Position numbers and translations under genes: made by a program
The notes under the pieces: model-generated
The model's input: the letters and a program-made list of their open reading frames with translations, nothing else
Database searches by the model: none
Told to the model about the DNA's origin: nothing
Origin: Salipiger pentaromativorans
GTDB lineage: Bacteria; Pseudomonadota; Alphaproteobacteria; Rhodobacterales; Rhodobacteraceae
Assembly: GCF_024721115.1 (NCBI RefSeq)
Contig: NZ_JAMDHK010000001.1
Coordinates: 124,001-188,000, forward strand
Direction of reading: 5' to 3'
Length of the DNA: 64,000 nt
Shown: piece by piece, positions 55,218 through 64,000 of the stretch
How positions within the stretch are numbered: position 1 is the stretch's first letter
Layout: each line of letters starts with the position of its first letter

Positions 55218-56873
55218 TCAGAAACTGCCGATCTTGCAGAAGCAGGAGGATTTCACCGGCACATCGGTCCGGCCCCGCGCGATCTCGAGCCGCTGGCCGA
55301 TGACCCCGGCCTCGGCATCGCGGCCCAGCCGCGTCAGGCAGTCGTGATAGCCGTGCAGACTCCAGATATTGTCCGGGTGCTGCACCGCCCGCGACAGCGT
55401 GTCGTCCAGCCCCAGATCGGCGCGGTAGACCGCCGCCGAATCCTCGACCCGGCCCTGTTCCAGCAGCAGCGCCGCCAGCGCGTGCCGCGTGGGCTGCATC
55501 CAGCCCCAGGGCTCGTCATAGGGCAGCGCATCGTCCAGCGCGACCGAGGCCCGCAGATGCGCGAAGGCCAGATCGTAGTTCTCCTTGCGGTATTCCAGCT
55601 CGCCCAGCATCATCTCTTTCGCCACCGCCAGAATATCGCGGCAGGTGTTGTTGAAGAGGAACCGGCTGGCCGGCACCCGCGCATAGGCGGCAAGGAACAG
55701 CTCGGCCTCGACCTCGGCCTGCTGCACCCGTCCCGTGGCGGCATAGGCCACCGCCTTGGCATAATGGATCATCGCCGTGGTGACGCAGAACAGCTCCGGG
55801 TCCGCCGGCAATTCCTGCGCGACGATCTCCTCCCATTTGCCGAAGCGGATATAGACGTGCTGCTTGATCGGCACGAAACTTTCCAGCCAATCCGCCATTG
55901 GCGGGCTGTCGATGCGCAACAGCTCCTCGGGCAGCGTCGCGATCATCTCCTCGGCGGTCTCGATGGCCGGCTTGTACTGGCCGAGGAACATCGCCCCGTA
56001 GATCTTGAAGTGGTAATCGTGGCAGCGGTAGAGCGAGTAGAAATTCAGCGCCCCCTCGCGGTCGAGATATTTGCGATCCGCCGCAATCGCCGCCTCGTTG
56101 GAGCTGACCACCCGCTCGTAATGCCCGCACAGCACGTCGATATGCGTGGGCATATGGCACAGATGCCCGGCATCGGGCACCAGATGGCGCAGCGCGTCAC
56201 CCATGCGCAGCGCGCGTTCGGGATGCGGCGACATCTCCATCAGGTGGATATACATGTGCAGGATGCCCGGATGCCGCCAGGCGGCCTCCTTGTCCAGCGC
56301 GCGCTCCAGCACCTCGATGGCCTCGGCGGTGCTGGCGCCCTCGGCAATCGCGCCGGTCTGGAGATCCCAGAGCGCCCAGGGCGTGCGGTTCATGATGGAT
56401 TCCGCAAAGATCGCCGCGACGTCGAGGTCGCAATGATATGTGCGGTGCACCTCGCGCATGGCATCGGCGAAAGTGTCGTTCCAAACGCAGAACCGTTCGG
56501 CCGCGGGCGGGGTGCGGGTCTGGTAGCGGGTCGCCACGGCGCGGATCAGCGCCGCCTCGGCGGGCGAGGCGCCCGCGATCTTGTCCAGCCCCGCCTGCGC
56601 ATGGTCATAGGCGCGGGCCAGAGAGGCGGTCATGTCGGCGTCGTCGAACGCCTCCCAGGGCTTGTTGTAATTGCAGCCCGAGGCATAGGCGGCGCCCCAA
56701 TGCGCAATGGCCAGACCGGGATCGGCGACCAGCGCCTTTTCGAAACAGGCCACCGCCTCGTCGTGATTGTAACCGTAGCACCAGACCAGACCCCGGTCGA
56801 ACCAGCGCTGCGCCTCGGCGGACTCCGTCGAGACCGTCCGGCTGTAGCCGCCCAGATCGTAATAGCCGTCCAT
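55218..56873 (-). CDS. TPR-repeat protein with conserved His/Cys motifs
   Basis: 551-residue soluble protein of helical tetratricopeptide-like repeats; the clearest N-terminal unit is GYNHDEAVACFEKALVADPGLAIAHWGAAYA. It lacks a signal peptide. Histidine-rich conserved segments HMYIHLMEMSPHPERAL and HLCHMPTHIDV, and a C-terminal SSCFCKIGS, could bind a metal or cofactor. The family is widespread in proteobacteria but has no assigned biochemical role that can be named here. ATG at 56873 follows AGGGGACAGGG; the longer frame to 56960 has a low-complexity leader. It stands alone between the DeoR and transglycosylase-like genes. Confidence 0.7.
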   Translation of the reverse strand: MDGYYDLGGYSRTVSTESAEAQRWFDRGLVWCYGYNHDEAVACFEKALVADPGLAIAHWGAAYASGCNYNKPWEAFDDADMTASLARAYDHAQAGLDKIAGASPAEAALIRAVATRYQTRTPPAAERFCVWNDTFADAMREVHRTYHCDLDVAAIFAESIMNRTPWALWDLQTGAIAEGASTAEAIEVLERALDKEAAWRHPGILHMYIHLMEMSPHPERALRMGDALRHLVPDAGHLCHMPTHIDVLCGHYERVVSSNEAAIAADRKYLDREGALNFYSLYRCHDYHFKIYGAMFLGQYKPAIETAEEMIATLPEELLRIDSPPMADWLESFVPIKQHVYIRFGKWEEIVAQELPADPELFCVTTAMIHYAKAVAYAATGRVQQAEVEAELFLAAYARVPASRFLFNNTCRDILAVAKEMMLGELEYRKENYDLAFAHLRASVALDDALPYDEPWGWMQPTRHALAALLLEQGRVEDSAAVYRADLGLDDTLSRAVQHPDNIWSLHGYHDCLTRLGRDAEAGVIGQRLEIARGRTDVPVKSSCFCKIGSF

Positions 56874-57029
56874 TCCCTGTCCCCTGCTGCTGGCGCGTCT
56901 TCCGCTGACCCGCAGTCTAGGCGGCGCCGCGCCGAAGGTCGCGCAAAAGCACAGGCTCAACGCGCGCCAAACGCCCGGATGATCACGCAGCAGGCACTGG
57001 CACGGTCCGTCCGCCGCAGCCCCTCCGGC

Positions 57030-57887
57030 TCAGCGGGCGCGCAGGAGCTTTTGTTCGGATGTCATGCCCGAGGTGGCGATGATGCCATCGCCCTTGCGCA
57101 GCACCGTGCCATCGACCGTGCGGGCGACGACCCCGTCGGTGGCCGGCACCTGCGGGCGGGTCTGGCCGGCCGTCGCCATCAGCGCCGGCTGGCCCCAGGC
57201 ATCGGGCCGCGCGATCGGGCGCAGCGACCGCGGCAGGCCGGCGCAATAGGGCTGCGCGCGCGTCCAGGCGATCATGTCCTGACGTTTCTTGCTGGAGTGG
57301 AACGGGCCCCAGTCGGCCGCCACGCCGCGCATGTTGCGGCTGACCACCCCGTCGCGCGCCACGGTCTTGGCCATGATGCGCAGGCCGCAGGACAGGTTCA
57401 GGCGCGGATCCTTGAGCGCCGCGCCGCTGCGCGCCTCGCAGCCATAGAGCCGCGCGGTGGAGGGCAGGATCTGGAGCAGCCCGTACCACAGCCCGCCGCC
57501 GCCGACGGCTGTGGGACGGTAGGTGCTTTCATGCTTGGCCAGCGCCGAGACCAGCCCGAGCCAGAACGCTTCGCGATCGGCACGCCCGGCGCTCGGATAG
57601 GCGGGGCACCAGGTGGCGATGTCGTCGGGCACGGTTTCGGGCAGGTGGCTGGCATGGCTGCGCAACGCGGTGAGCACCGCAAGCGACCAGGACTTGCGGC
57701 CGCCGTCGCTGCCCCAGCGCGCCTCGGGGATCGCCATGCGGCGGGCCTGCGGGCGCAGGGACTCGTAAACCGCCCGCACCGATTGGGTCGGCGGAAGCGG
57801 GACCGGGTCGGACCAGGCGACGGTTGCGGACAGCAACAGGGCGAGAATACTCAAGAAACGCGGCAGCATGGCCGGGACGTTTGGCAT
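57030..57887 (-). CDS. Lytic-transglycosylase-like secreted protein
   Basis: 285-residue protein with a signal peptide (about 1-26, ending VAWSD) and a lysozyme-like SLT domain: ALAKHESTYRP with the probable catalytic Glu120, then GLLQI (136-140) and STARLYGC. Four cysteines may form disulfides (ATWCPAY, LYGCEA, LSCGLR, PYCAGL). Such proteins cleave MurNAc-GlcNAc bonds or act as scaffolds. ATG at 57887 is taken, with 57869 as an alternative six residues shorter; neither has a strong ribosome-binding site. A Thr/Pro-rich tail of about 60 residues follows the domain. It is divergent from the unknown gene before gatB. Confidence 0.78.
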   Translation of the reverse strand: MPNVPAMLPRFLSILALLLSATVAWSDPVPLPPTQSVRAVYESLRPQARRMAIPEARWGSDGGRKSWSLAVLTALRSHASHLPETVPDDIATWCPAYPSAGRADREAFWLGLVSALAKHESTYRPTAVGGGGLWYGLLQILPSTARLYGCEARSGAALKDPRLNLSCGLRIMAKTVARDGVVSRNMRGVAADWGPFHSSKKRQDMIAWTRAQPYCAGLPRSLRPIARPDAWGQPALMATAGQTRPQVPATDGVVARTVDGTVLRKGDGIIATSGMTSEQKLLRAR

Positions 57888-58072
57888 ATTGCGCCCCGCG
57901 GGTAAAGCGCGGGGCTCCGGCCGCTGCGGCGCGGCGCGACACATATGGTTTTCCGCAACCGTTAACCCTTTGGAATCCAATACGGCAGCGGTCGGGCGCG
58001 GATGGGCGGAATGCCGCCGCTTCTTCCCCCTCTCGCCCTCAATGCGCCCGAATCCATCGCCATGATCGGCGC

Positions 58073-59395
58073 ATGCTGATGACCGCCAAGCTCCCCTCCG
58101 TCCGTCTGCTCTCGGCCCTGCGGCGCCCGGCCGCGCGGCCCCGCGCGGTCAGGGCGGCGGACCCCGCCTGCCCTGCCGGGATCACCCCGCCGCAGATCGA
58201 GATCCCGGTCCGCGACACCGCCCCCGACGCGGCGGACCGCGGCCGGCTGCGCACCCAGGGGCGCTTTCTTGCCCGTCAGGAGGATTGGGACACGCTCGCG
58301 CGCGGTCTGCACGAGGCCGACAGCCAGCGCGCCGCCACCACCGGCGGCACGCCGGTGGTCCGCCTGCTGGCCGAGGGCGCCCATTCGGACGCACTGGACA
58401 GCGCGCTGGCGGCGGTGACCCGCGACGATCCGACCGCCGCGCGCAGCATCCTCTTCGGATTGCGCGACGCCATCGACCGGGTCGATCGCGATCCCTGGCT
58501 CGCCTATACGCAGGCGCTGGCGCATCTGTCGGTGGCCCGCGCCTGGACCGCCCGCCCCGGCGCACCCACCCTCACCGCGCTGCGTCTCGACGCCCGCGCC
58601 CAGCATCTCGAAACCGCGCAGCGCCTGACCGCGCGCTTCGACCCGCTGGAATGCGACTCGCCCGCGCTGGCGGCGCTGCGCTGCGGGCTGCTCGAGCTCG
58701 ACCCGCGCCCGGACCGCCGGGTCATCGACGATTACGAGGATCTGATCGACCTCGATCCCGCCTGTCCCGATCACATGCGCGCGCTCGGGCGCGACCTGAC
58801 CCCCGCCCGGTTCGGTAGCTGGGACCGGCTCGACCGCGAGGCGCGGCGCACCGCCGGGCGCACGGCGGATCTCTGGGGCACCGGCGGCTATGTCTGGGTC
58901 TGGCTCGACGCGCTGGCGGGCGCCGATGGCGGCGGCTTTGCCCATGTCGATGCGGAGCTTTTCGCCGAGGGGCTGCACGATATTCTCCAGCGCCGCCCGG
59001 ATCAGCATATGGTCAACCTGCTCGCCGCCTATTGCGGGCTGACGCTGTCGGGCGCCGCCGCGCCGGGCTCGGCCCGGGCGCGGATCGCCGGCTGTTTCGG
59101 CTGGATCGCGCAGGACCATCTGCGCGAGGTGCATCCCGATCTCTGGGCCCGGGCCCGCCCTCTCCCCGGTGGCGCCGATGGCGGCGACGCCCTGCGCCGG
59201 GGCCGCAGCCGCGCGCTCTCGGCCCTGGCGGAACATTTCGCGCATCACCTGCGGCGCGGCCGCAAGCTGCGCTTTACCGACCGGGGCGTCCTACTCGAGC
59301 CGACACCCTGTGCCTCCTGCACCCTTGCTCCCTGTGCCGCTCTGGCGTATCCCCGTCCCGAATTGCGAGACGAGGACACGCCATGCTTGACCTGA
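58073..59395 (+). CDS. Hypothetical protein overlapping gatB
   Basis: 440-residue soluble protein of no recognised family, rich in Arg, Ala and Asp and predicted mostly helical, with repeat-like stretches such as [18 protein letters not shown] and [24 protein letters not shown]. The last 40 residues contain four cysteines in CASCTLAPC and TPC, a possible metal site. No signal or membrane segment. ATG at 58073 (or 58079) starts a reasonable N-terminus; the open frame extends upstream without a good start. Its end overlaps the gatB start by 13 bp, so the two are translationally linked. Confidence 0.7.
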   Translation: MLMTAKLPSVRLLSALRRPAARPRAVRAADPACPAGITPPQIEIPVRDTAPDAADRGRLRTQGRFLARQEDWDTLARGLHEADSQRAATTGGTPVVRLLAEGAHSDALDSALAAVTRDDPTAARSILFGLRDAIDRVDRDPWLAYTQALAHLSVARAWTARPGAPTLTALRLDARAQHLETAQRLTARFDPLECDSPALAALRCGLLELDPRPDRRVIDDYEDLIDLDPACPDHMRALGRDLTPARFGSWDRLDREARRTAGRTADLWGTGGYVWVWLDALAGADGGGFAHVDAELFAEGLHDILQRRPDQHMVNLLAAYCGLTLSGAAAPGSARARIAGCFGWIAQDHLREVHPDLWARARPLPGGADGGDALRRGRSRALSALAEHFAHHLRRGRKLRFTDRGVLLEPTPCASCTLAPCAALAYPRPELRDEDTPCLT

Positions 59396-60897
59396 GCTTC
59401 GAGACCCCCAAACCCAAGGTCATTGCCGGGGCGAAATACGATTGGGAACTGGTGATCGGCATGGAGGTCCATGCCCAGGTCGCTTCCGAGGCGAAGCTCT
59501 TCTCGGGCGCCTCGACCAAGTTCGGCGCCGAGCCGAACAGCAACGTGTCCTTCGTGGATGCCGCCATGCCCGGCATGCTGCCCGTCATCAACGAGTTCTG
59601 CGTGGAACAGGCGGTGCGCACCGGTCTGGGGCTGAAGGCGCAGATCAATCTGAAATCGGCCTTCGACCGGAAGAACTATTTCTACCCGGATCTGCCGCAG
59701 GGCTATCAGATCTCGCAACTTTACCACCCGATCGTCGGCGAGGGCGAGGTGATCGTGGATATGGAGCCGGGGATTGCCCGCCTCGTGCGCATCGAGCGCA
59801 TCCATATCGAGCAGGACGCGGGCAAGTCGATCCACGACATGGACCCGAACATGTCCTTCGTCGATCTCAACCGCACCGGCGTGGCGCTGATGGAAATCGT
59901 CTCGCGCCCCGACATTCGCGGCCCGGAAGAGGCCGCCGCCTATGTCGCGAAACTGCGCCAGATCCTGCGCTATCTCGGCACCTGCGACGGCAATATGCAG
60001 AACGGCAACCTGCGGGCGGATGTGAACGTCTCGGTCTGCCGTCCGGGCCAGTACGAGAAATATCAGGAAACGCAGGATTTCTCGCATCTCGGCACGCGCT
60101 GCGAGATCAAGAACATGAACTCCATGCGGTTCATCCAGCAGGCGATCGACTACGAGGCGCGCCGCCAGATCGCCATTCTGGAAGCGGGCGGCTCGGTGGA
60201 TCAGGAAACCCGGCTCTACGATCCGGACAAGGGCGAGACGCGGTCGATGCGCTCCAAGGAAGAGGCGCATGATTACCGCTATTTCCCCGACCCCGACCTG
60301 CTGCCGCTGGAAATCGAGCAGGGCTGGGTGGATGATATCGCCGCCAACCTGCCCGAACTGCCGGATGCCAAGAAGGCGCGCTTCGTGGGCGATTTCGGCC
60401 TGTCGGAATATGACGCGGGCGTGCTGACCGCCGAGGTGGCGAATGCCGCCTATTTCGAAGCGGTCGCGGGCGAGGCAGGCGACGGCAAGCTGGCCGCCAA
60501 CTGGGTGATCAACGAGCTCTTCGGGCGTCTCAAGAAGGAAGACCATGTCATCGAGGACAGCCCGGTGACCCCGGCACAACTCGCGGGCATCATCCGGCTG
60601 ATCAAGTCGGACGCGATTTCCGGTAAGATCGCCAAGGATCTCTTCGAGATCGTCTATACCGAAGGCGGCGACCCGGAAGAGATCGTCGAAGCGCGCGGCA
60701 TGAAGCAGGTGACCGACACCGGCGCCATTGAGACGGCGGTGGACGAGATCATCGCCGCCAATCCGGCGCAGGTCGAGAAGGCCAAGCAGAACCCCAAGCT
60801 CGCGGGCTGGTTCGTGGGTCAGGTGATGAAGGCCACCGGCGGCAAGGCCAACCCGAAGGCCGTGAACGAGCTGGTGGCGCAGAAGCTGGGGCTCTGA
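59383..60897 (+). CDS. gatB: Aspartyl/glutamyl-tRNA amidotransferase subunit B
   Basis: 504-residue GatB subunit of the GatCAB complex, which turns misacylated Glu-tRNA(Gln) and Asp-tRNA(Asn) into the amidated forms. Visible are the start of the kinase-like domain, [45 protein letters not shown] and the tRNA-binding tail ending NELVAQKL. The ATG at 59383 lies inside the end of the previous gene, and earlier in-frame codons belong to that gene's alternative frame. GatA and GatC are not in the window. A strong terminator follows 23 bp after the stop. Confidence 0.97.
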   Translation: MLDLSFETPKPKVIAGAKYDWELVIGMEVHAQVASEAKLFSGASTKFGAEPNSNVSFVDAAMPGMLPVINEFCVEQAVRTGLGLKAQINLKSAFDRKNYFYPDLPQGYQISQLYHPIVGEGEVIVDMEPGIARLVRIERIHIEQDAGKSIHDMDPNMSFVDLNRTGVALMEIVSRPDIRGPEEAAAYVAKLRQILRYLGTCDGNMQNGNLRADVNVSVCRPGQYEKYQETQDFSHLGTRCEIKNMNSMRFIQQAIDYEARRQIAILEAGGSVDQETRLYDPDKGETRSMRSKEEAHDYRYFPDPDLLPLEIEQGWVDDIAANLPELPDAKKARFVGDFGLSEYDAGVLTAEVANAAYFEAVAGEAGDGKLAANWVINELFGRLKKEDHVIEDSPVTPAQLAGIIRLIKSDAISGKIAKDLFEIVYTEGGDPEEIVEARGMKQVTDTGAIETAVDEIIAANPAQVEKAKQNPKLAGWFVGQVMKATGGKANPKAVNELVAQKLGL

Positions 60898-60920
60898 TCC
60901 CCACGCAATCGCAAAACGGC

Positions 60921-60958
60921 AAAACGCCCGGGCGCCCCGACGCCCGGGCGTTTTCCGT
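60921..60958 (+). terminator. Rho-independent terminator of gatB
   Basis: Fourteen-base-pair stem AAAACGCCCGGGCG / CGCCCGGGCGTTTT with a CCCCGA loop, then TTTT. Confidence 0.94.
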
Positions 60959-61002
60959 TTCCATCCCCCGACCGGCGCCGGCAGGATCCGTTCCGCGAAA
61001 CA

Positions 61003-61034
61003 CGGCAAGATTTTTCGTCCGAAAAATCTTGCCG
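61003..61034 (-). terminator. Palindrome past the helicase gene, copy of the 2685 element
   Basis: Fifteen-base-pair arms (61003-61017 / 61020-61034) built on AGATTTTTCG around TC, matching the hairpin at 2685-2706. Probably a terminator for the leftward helicase gene. Confidence 0.7.
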
Positions 61035-61057
61035 CTCGGCCTTCCCAAACGCGCCTC

Positions 61058-61087
61058 CCCAACACTCTTCGAACGAAGAGTGTTGGG
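61058..61087 (-). terminator. Second perfect palindrome past the helicase gene
   Basis: Fourteen-base-pair arms CCCAACACTCTTCG / CGAAGAGTGTTGGG around AA, immediately after the helicase stop. Same TTCG..CGAA apex as the neighbouring palindrome. Confidence 0.65.
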
Positions 61088-61099
61088 CCCAGGCATCGC

Positions 61100-62383
61100 T
61101 CAGGCGGCGCGGCGGCGGGGCCGGCGCCCTCTGCCCGAGCCGCCGCCCGGCCGCGCCGATCCGCTCGGCTTGAACCCGCCCTTGCCCGGGCCGTTCCGGC
61201 GCGAACCGCCACCGCCCCGGCGGCGCCCCTGCCCCTCGTTGCCGTTCAGCGCCTCGGGCGCCTCGCCGCTCGCAACGGGGATCTCGATCTTCATCAGCTT
61301 CTGGATCTGACGCAGCAGATCCGCCTCGTCCGGCGCGCAGAAGGCAATCGCCTCGCCCTCGCGCCCGGCGCGCGCGGTGCGGCCGATGCGGTGCACATAG
61401 TTGTCGGGCACCTCGGGCAGATCATAGTTCACCACATAGGCCACGCCCGGAATGTCGATGCCGCGCGCCGCCACATCGGTGGCCACCAGCACGTTGATGT
61501 CGCCGTCGCGGAACGCCTTGATGGCGCGGTCGCGCTGGCCCTGGCTCTTGTTGCCGTGGATCGAGGCGGCGTTATAGCCGTCGGCCACAAGCCCTTTCAT
61601 CAGCTTCTCGGCGCCGTGTTTGGTGCGGGCAAAGACCAGCGTCAGCGCCTCGGTATCCATCGACAGGATCTCGCGCAGCTTGTGCGGCTTCGCGGGCTTT
61701 TCCACGAAATGCACCGACTGGGTGATCTTGTCCGCCGCCTTGCCCGGCGGCGAGACCTGCACGCGGCGCGGGTTGTTGAGATAGGCCTGCGACAGCTCTT
61801 CCATCTGCTTGGGCATGGTGGCCGAGAACAGCATGGTCTGGCGCGGCGTGCCCAGCGCCGGCGCGATGCGGCGCAGCGCGTGGATGAAGCCCAGGTCGAG
61901 CATCTGGTCGGCCTCGTCCAGCACCAGATGGCGCACGGTCGACAGATCCACCGCCTTGCGGTCCATCAGGTCGATGAGACGACCGGGCGTGGCGATCAGA
62001 ATGTCGGTGCCGCGCGACAGAAAGTTGATCTGGCGGTTGATCGACTGGCCGCCGACCACGGTGCCGACGCGGATCCTGGTGCCGTCGGTCAGCACACGCA
62101 GGTTGTCGGCGATCTGGTTGACCAGCTCGCGGGTGGGCGCCAGCACCAGCGCCTTGACGGTCTTCGGCGCGGGTTTGCCGGGCTGCGCCAGCAGGTGGTC
62201 AATCAGCGGCAGGCCAAAGGCCATGGTCTTGCCGGTGCCGGTCTGGGCGAGGCCCAGCACGTCATGGCCTTCGAGCGCCAGCGGAATGGCCTGGTTCTGG
62301 ATCGGGGTGGGCTGGGTGAAGTTCAGGCGCTTCAGCGCCTCGGTCAGTGCCGGCGCGAGGCCGAGCATGTCGAAATCGAACAA
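61100..62383 (-). CDS. DEAD-box RNA helicase, RhlE type
   Basis: 427-residue ATP-dependent RNA helicase. Motifs in order: Q motif LNFTQPTPIQNQAIP, motif I AQTGTGKT, Ia PTRELV, Ib TPGRL, II DEAD, III SAT, V VATDVAARGIDIP and VI HRIGRTARAG. A Gly/Arg-rich tail of about 50 residues (RRRGGGGSRR onwards) is likely an RNA-binding extension, as in RhlE-like proteins. The start is TTG at 62383, preceded by AAAGGATA, giving the family MFDFDMLGLAP-type N-terminus; an internal ATG at 62368 would shorten it by five residues. Confidence 0.93.
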   Translation of the reverse strand: MFDFDMLGLAPALTEALKRLNFTQPTPIQNQAIPLALEGHDVLGLAQTGTGKTMAFGLPLIDHLLAQPGKPAPKTVKALVLAPTRELVNQIADNLRVLTDGTRIRVGTVVGGQSINRQINFLSRGTDILIATPGRLIDLMDRKAVDLSTVRHLVLDEADQMLDLGFIHALRRIAPALGTPRQTMLFSATMPKQMEELSQAYLNNPRRVQVSPPGKAADKITQSVHFVEKPAKPHKLREILSMDTEALTLVFARTKHGAEKLMKGLVADGYNAASIHGNKSQGQRDRAIKAFRDGDINVLVATDVAARGIDIPGVAYVVNYDLPEVPDNYVHRIGRTARAGREGEAIAFCAPDEADLLRQIQKLMKIEIPVASGEAPEALNGNEGQGRRRGGGGSRRNGPGKGGFKPSGSARPGGGSGRGRRPRRRAA

Positions 62384-62657
62384 GTGTTATCCTTTGTCGG
62401 ACCGCAACCCCATTGGGCAGCGGCAAAGCGTGCCGCCCACCATATGTGGCGGGCCGGACAGGGTGCCGCGCGGCCTCTGGATGCGCGGGCGTCTCCCGTG
62501 CCATCCGGCCGTCGCGTTCAGAACCCTGCGTGATGGGGAACCGGAGGTTTCAACGCTGATGCGCCCATGCATATGGACATAGGGGCGCGGCTGGCTCACG
62601 CGGCAGCGCAGCGTCACCCTCGCATGTGGGGCTTTTGCGCCGTTCTGTCAAGCTTTC

Positions 62658-64000
62658 TCAGAGCGCGAGCGCCGGAAAGCCGAAACCGCGCTCCAGCAGC
62701 TCGCCCGCCTCAAGGCAGATGTCCTCGCGCCAGGGCGGCGCCACAAGCTGCACGCCCGAGGGCATGCCGTCGACCACGCCGGAGGCGATGGAGATGCCCG
62801 GCAGCGCCAGCAGCGGGATGGCGATCTGAGGCAGCTGCGACTCCCACAGGCGGGCCAGCACGGCGCTGCCCTCCAGATCCTCGTCCTGCCGGAAGGGCAG
62901 CTCCGCCGAGACCGGCATCAGCACCACGGGGTAGTCCTGGAGGAACCCGCGCCAGGCGCGGATCAGCGCCGAGCGGCGGGCGAAAATCTCGCCAAAGCGT
63001 TTCACGTCGATGGCGGCGGCGCGGTCGGCGTAATGCGTGAGCAGCGCCAGCGCGCCCGGATCGCCCTCCTGTTCCGCCAGCGCCATCTTGTCCGCATGGC
63101 CGTCGGACAGCCAGAGGTCGATCTGAAGATCGACCGCCTCGCGGATCTCGGGGATCTCGGTGGGTTCCTCGACCCCCCATCCGGCGGCGCGGAACATCGC
63201 CGCCGCCCGGTCGAGATCGTCGAGGATGCGCGGATCGGTGGCGATCCCGCCGGGGCGTTTGACCAGCGCCACGCGGCGGCGATACGCCGGGCCGGTGAGC
63301 GGCACGGGTGCTGTCCAGGGATCGTCGGGCGCATAGCCCGCCATCCCTTCGAGCCCCAGCCGCAGATCGTCGACCCGCCGCGCGATGGGACCGGAAACCG
63401 CCATGATCTGCGGCCCGATCCCCCGGTCGGGGCCGGAATGGTTGAACTGCGGGATCCGGCCCGGCGTCGGGCGCAGCCCCTGAATGCCGCAGGCATAGGC
63501 GGGATAGCGGATCGACCCGGCAATGTCCGATCCATGGGCGATATGGCCCAGCCCCGCCGCCGCCGCCGCCGCTGCACCACCGGACGAGCCCCCGGCGGTC
63601 AGCGCCGGATTGTGCGGGTTCTTCGTCTCGCCATGCATCTGGTTGGTGGTGAACCAGCGATAGGAAAAGGCGGGCGTGTTGGTGCGCCCGATCACGATGG
63701 CGTCTTTCTCGCGCATGTGGCGCAGGAACGGGTTGTCCTGCGGCGCGATCACATCCTTGAAGATCCGCGTGCCGTTGGTGGTGGCATAACCCTTCTGGTC
63801 CGACACAACCTTGACCGTCACCGGCACCCCGGCCAGCGCCCCCACCTGCTGCCCTGCCGCGATGCGGCGGTCCAGCGCATCGGCCTCGGCCAGCGCATCG
63901 GCGCCGCAGTCCTGCACGATGGCGTTGATCTGCGGATTGACCTTTGCCACCCGGTCGAGCGTGTCGCGGATCACAGAAGTGGCAGACAGCTCGCCGCGCC
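62658..64000 (-). CDS. Amidase, amidase-signature family (partial, N-terminus beyond right edge)
   Basis: At least 447 residues of an amidase-signature hydrolase, with the frame still open at the window end (RGELSATSVIRDTLDRV), so the first several residues lie outside. The catalytic Ser-cisSer-Lys triad is present: Lys in VTVKVVSD, the glycine-rich GGSSGGAAAA with one Ser, and GSDIAGSIR with the nucleophile region. The family hydrolyses a range of amides; substrate is not determined. It is not linked to gatB here. Between it and the helicase start lie 274 bp with no recognised gene. Confidence 0.9.
   Translation of the reverse strand, partial: RGELSATSVIRDTLDRVAKVNPQINAIVQDCGADALAEADALDRRIAAGQQVGALAGVPVTVKVVSDQKGYATTNGTRIFKDVIAPQDNPFLRHMREKDAIVIGRTNTPAFSYRWFTTNQMHGETKNPHNPALTAGGSSGGAAAAAAAGLGHIAHGSDIAGSIRYPAYACGIQGLRPTPGRIPQFNHSGPDRGIGPQIMAVSGPIARRVDDLRLGLEGMAGYAPDDPWTAPVPLTGPAYRRRVALVKRPGGIATDPRILDDLDRAAAMFRAAGWGVEEPTEIPEIREAVDLQIDLWLSDGHADKMALAEQEGDPGALALLTHYADRAAAIDVKRFGEIFARRSALIRAWRGFLQDYPVVLMPVSAELPFRQDEDLEGSAVLARLWESQLPQIAIPLLALPGISIASGVVDGMPSGVQLVAPPWREDICLEAGELLERGFGFPALAL

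Noticed and set aside
54387-57905. 1172-residue forward open frame over the DeoR, TPR and transglycosylase-like genes
   Set aside because: Runs antisense through three independent genes and two intergenic gaps; no domain.

Overview
The window is dense, high-GC bacterial chromosome with the gene content of an alphaproteobacterium of the Rhodobacteraceae (Roseobacter group). Support for this includes a C4-pathway 5-aminolevulinate synthase (HemA) preceded by a perfect FNR-type box (TTGAT-N4-ATCAA), as known for FnrL control of hemA in Rhodobacter. A RodZ-like protein, IspG, DUF3422, DUF6314 and DUF1223 proteins, short GTG- and TTG-started genes, and many solute transporters fit the same group. 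No rRNA, tRNA, CRISPR array or prophage is visible; the only mobile-element trace is the tail of an IS5-type transposase.

Layout. 0-27.4 kb is mostly housekeeping: penicillin-binding protein 1A (cut by the left edge), an AMIN-domain amidase, an aminotransferase, a BepA-like M48 protease, a DsbA-like thiol oxidoreductase, an orphan histidine kinase behind ispG, a RodZ-like protein with a doubled C-terminal domain, hemA, an M20 peptidase, a fluoroacetate-dehalogenase-type hydrolase, a glycosyltransferase/sulfotransferase-like divergent pair, purB, an orphan divergent fliG, a lipid A acyltransferase-type gene and acnA.

27.6-44.3 kb is the most interesting part: a divergent catabolic island. Leftward run a molybdenum hydroxylase (FAD subunit plus a fused 2Fe-2S/Moco subunit) and the two subunits of a hydantoinase/5-oxoprolinase-type ATP-dependent lactamase. 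Rightward run a 6-hydroxynicotinate-reductase-like iron-sulfur protein, an ApbE-like UPF0280 protein, two tandem DUF1185 proteins, a branched-chain-amino-acid-type ABC importer with fused permeases, and a MarR regulator. Two copies of one 16-bp palindrome (TTCGTATRCAAACGAA) sit in the shared promoter region. Together they suggest uptake, hydroxylation, ring reduction and ATP-driven ring opening of an unidentified N-heterocycle or lactam.

44.7-46.3 kb holds a visibly lower-GC orphan secreted protein. 46.3-55.1 kb is a second catabolic locus: a leftward polyamine-type ABC importer operon ending in a short-chain dehydrogenase and an isochorismatase-like hydrolase, facing a rightward pair of small-molecule kinase and class III PLP enzyme that resembles the kinase/phospho-lyase pairs of amino-alcohol breakdown, with a DeoR regulator. 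55.2-64 kb returns to mixed genes: a TPR protein, a lytic-transglycosylase-like protein, an unknown protein overlapping gatB, a RhlE-type RNA helicase and an amidase cut by the right edge. Starts were chosen from ribosome-binding sites, family N-termini and gene overlaps.
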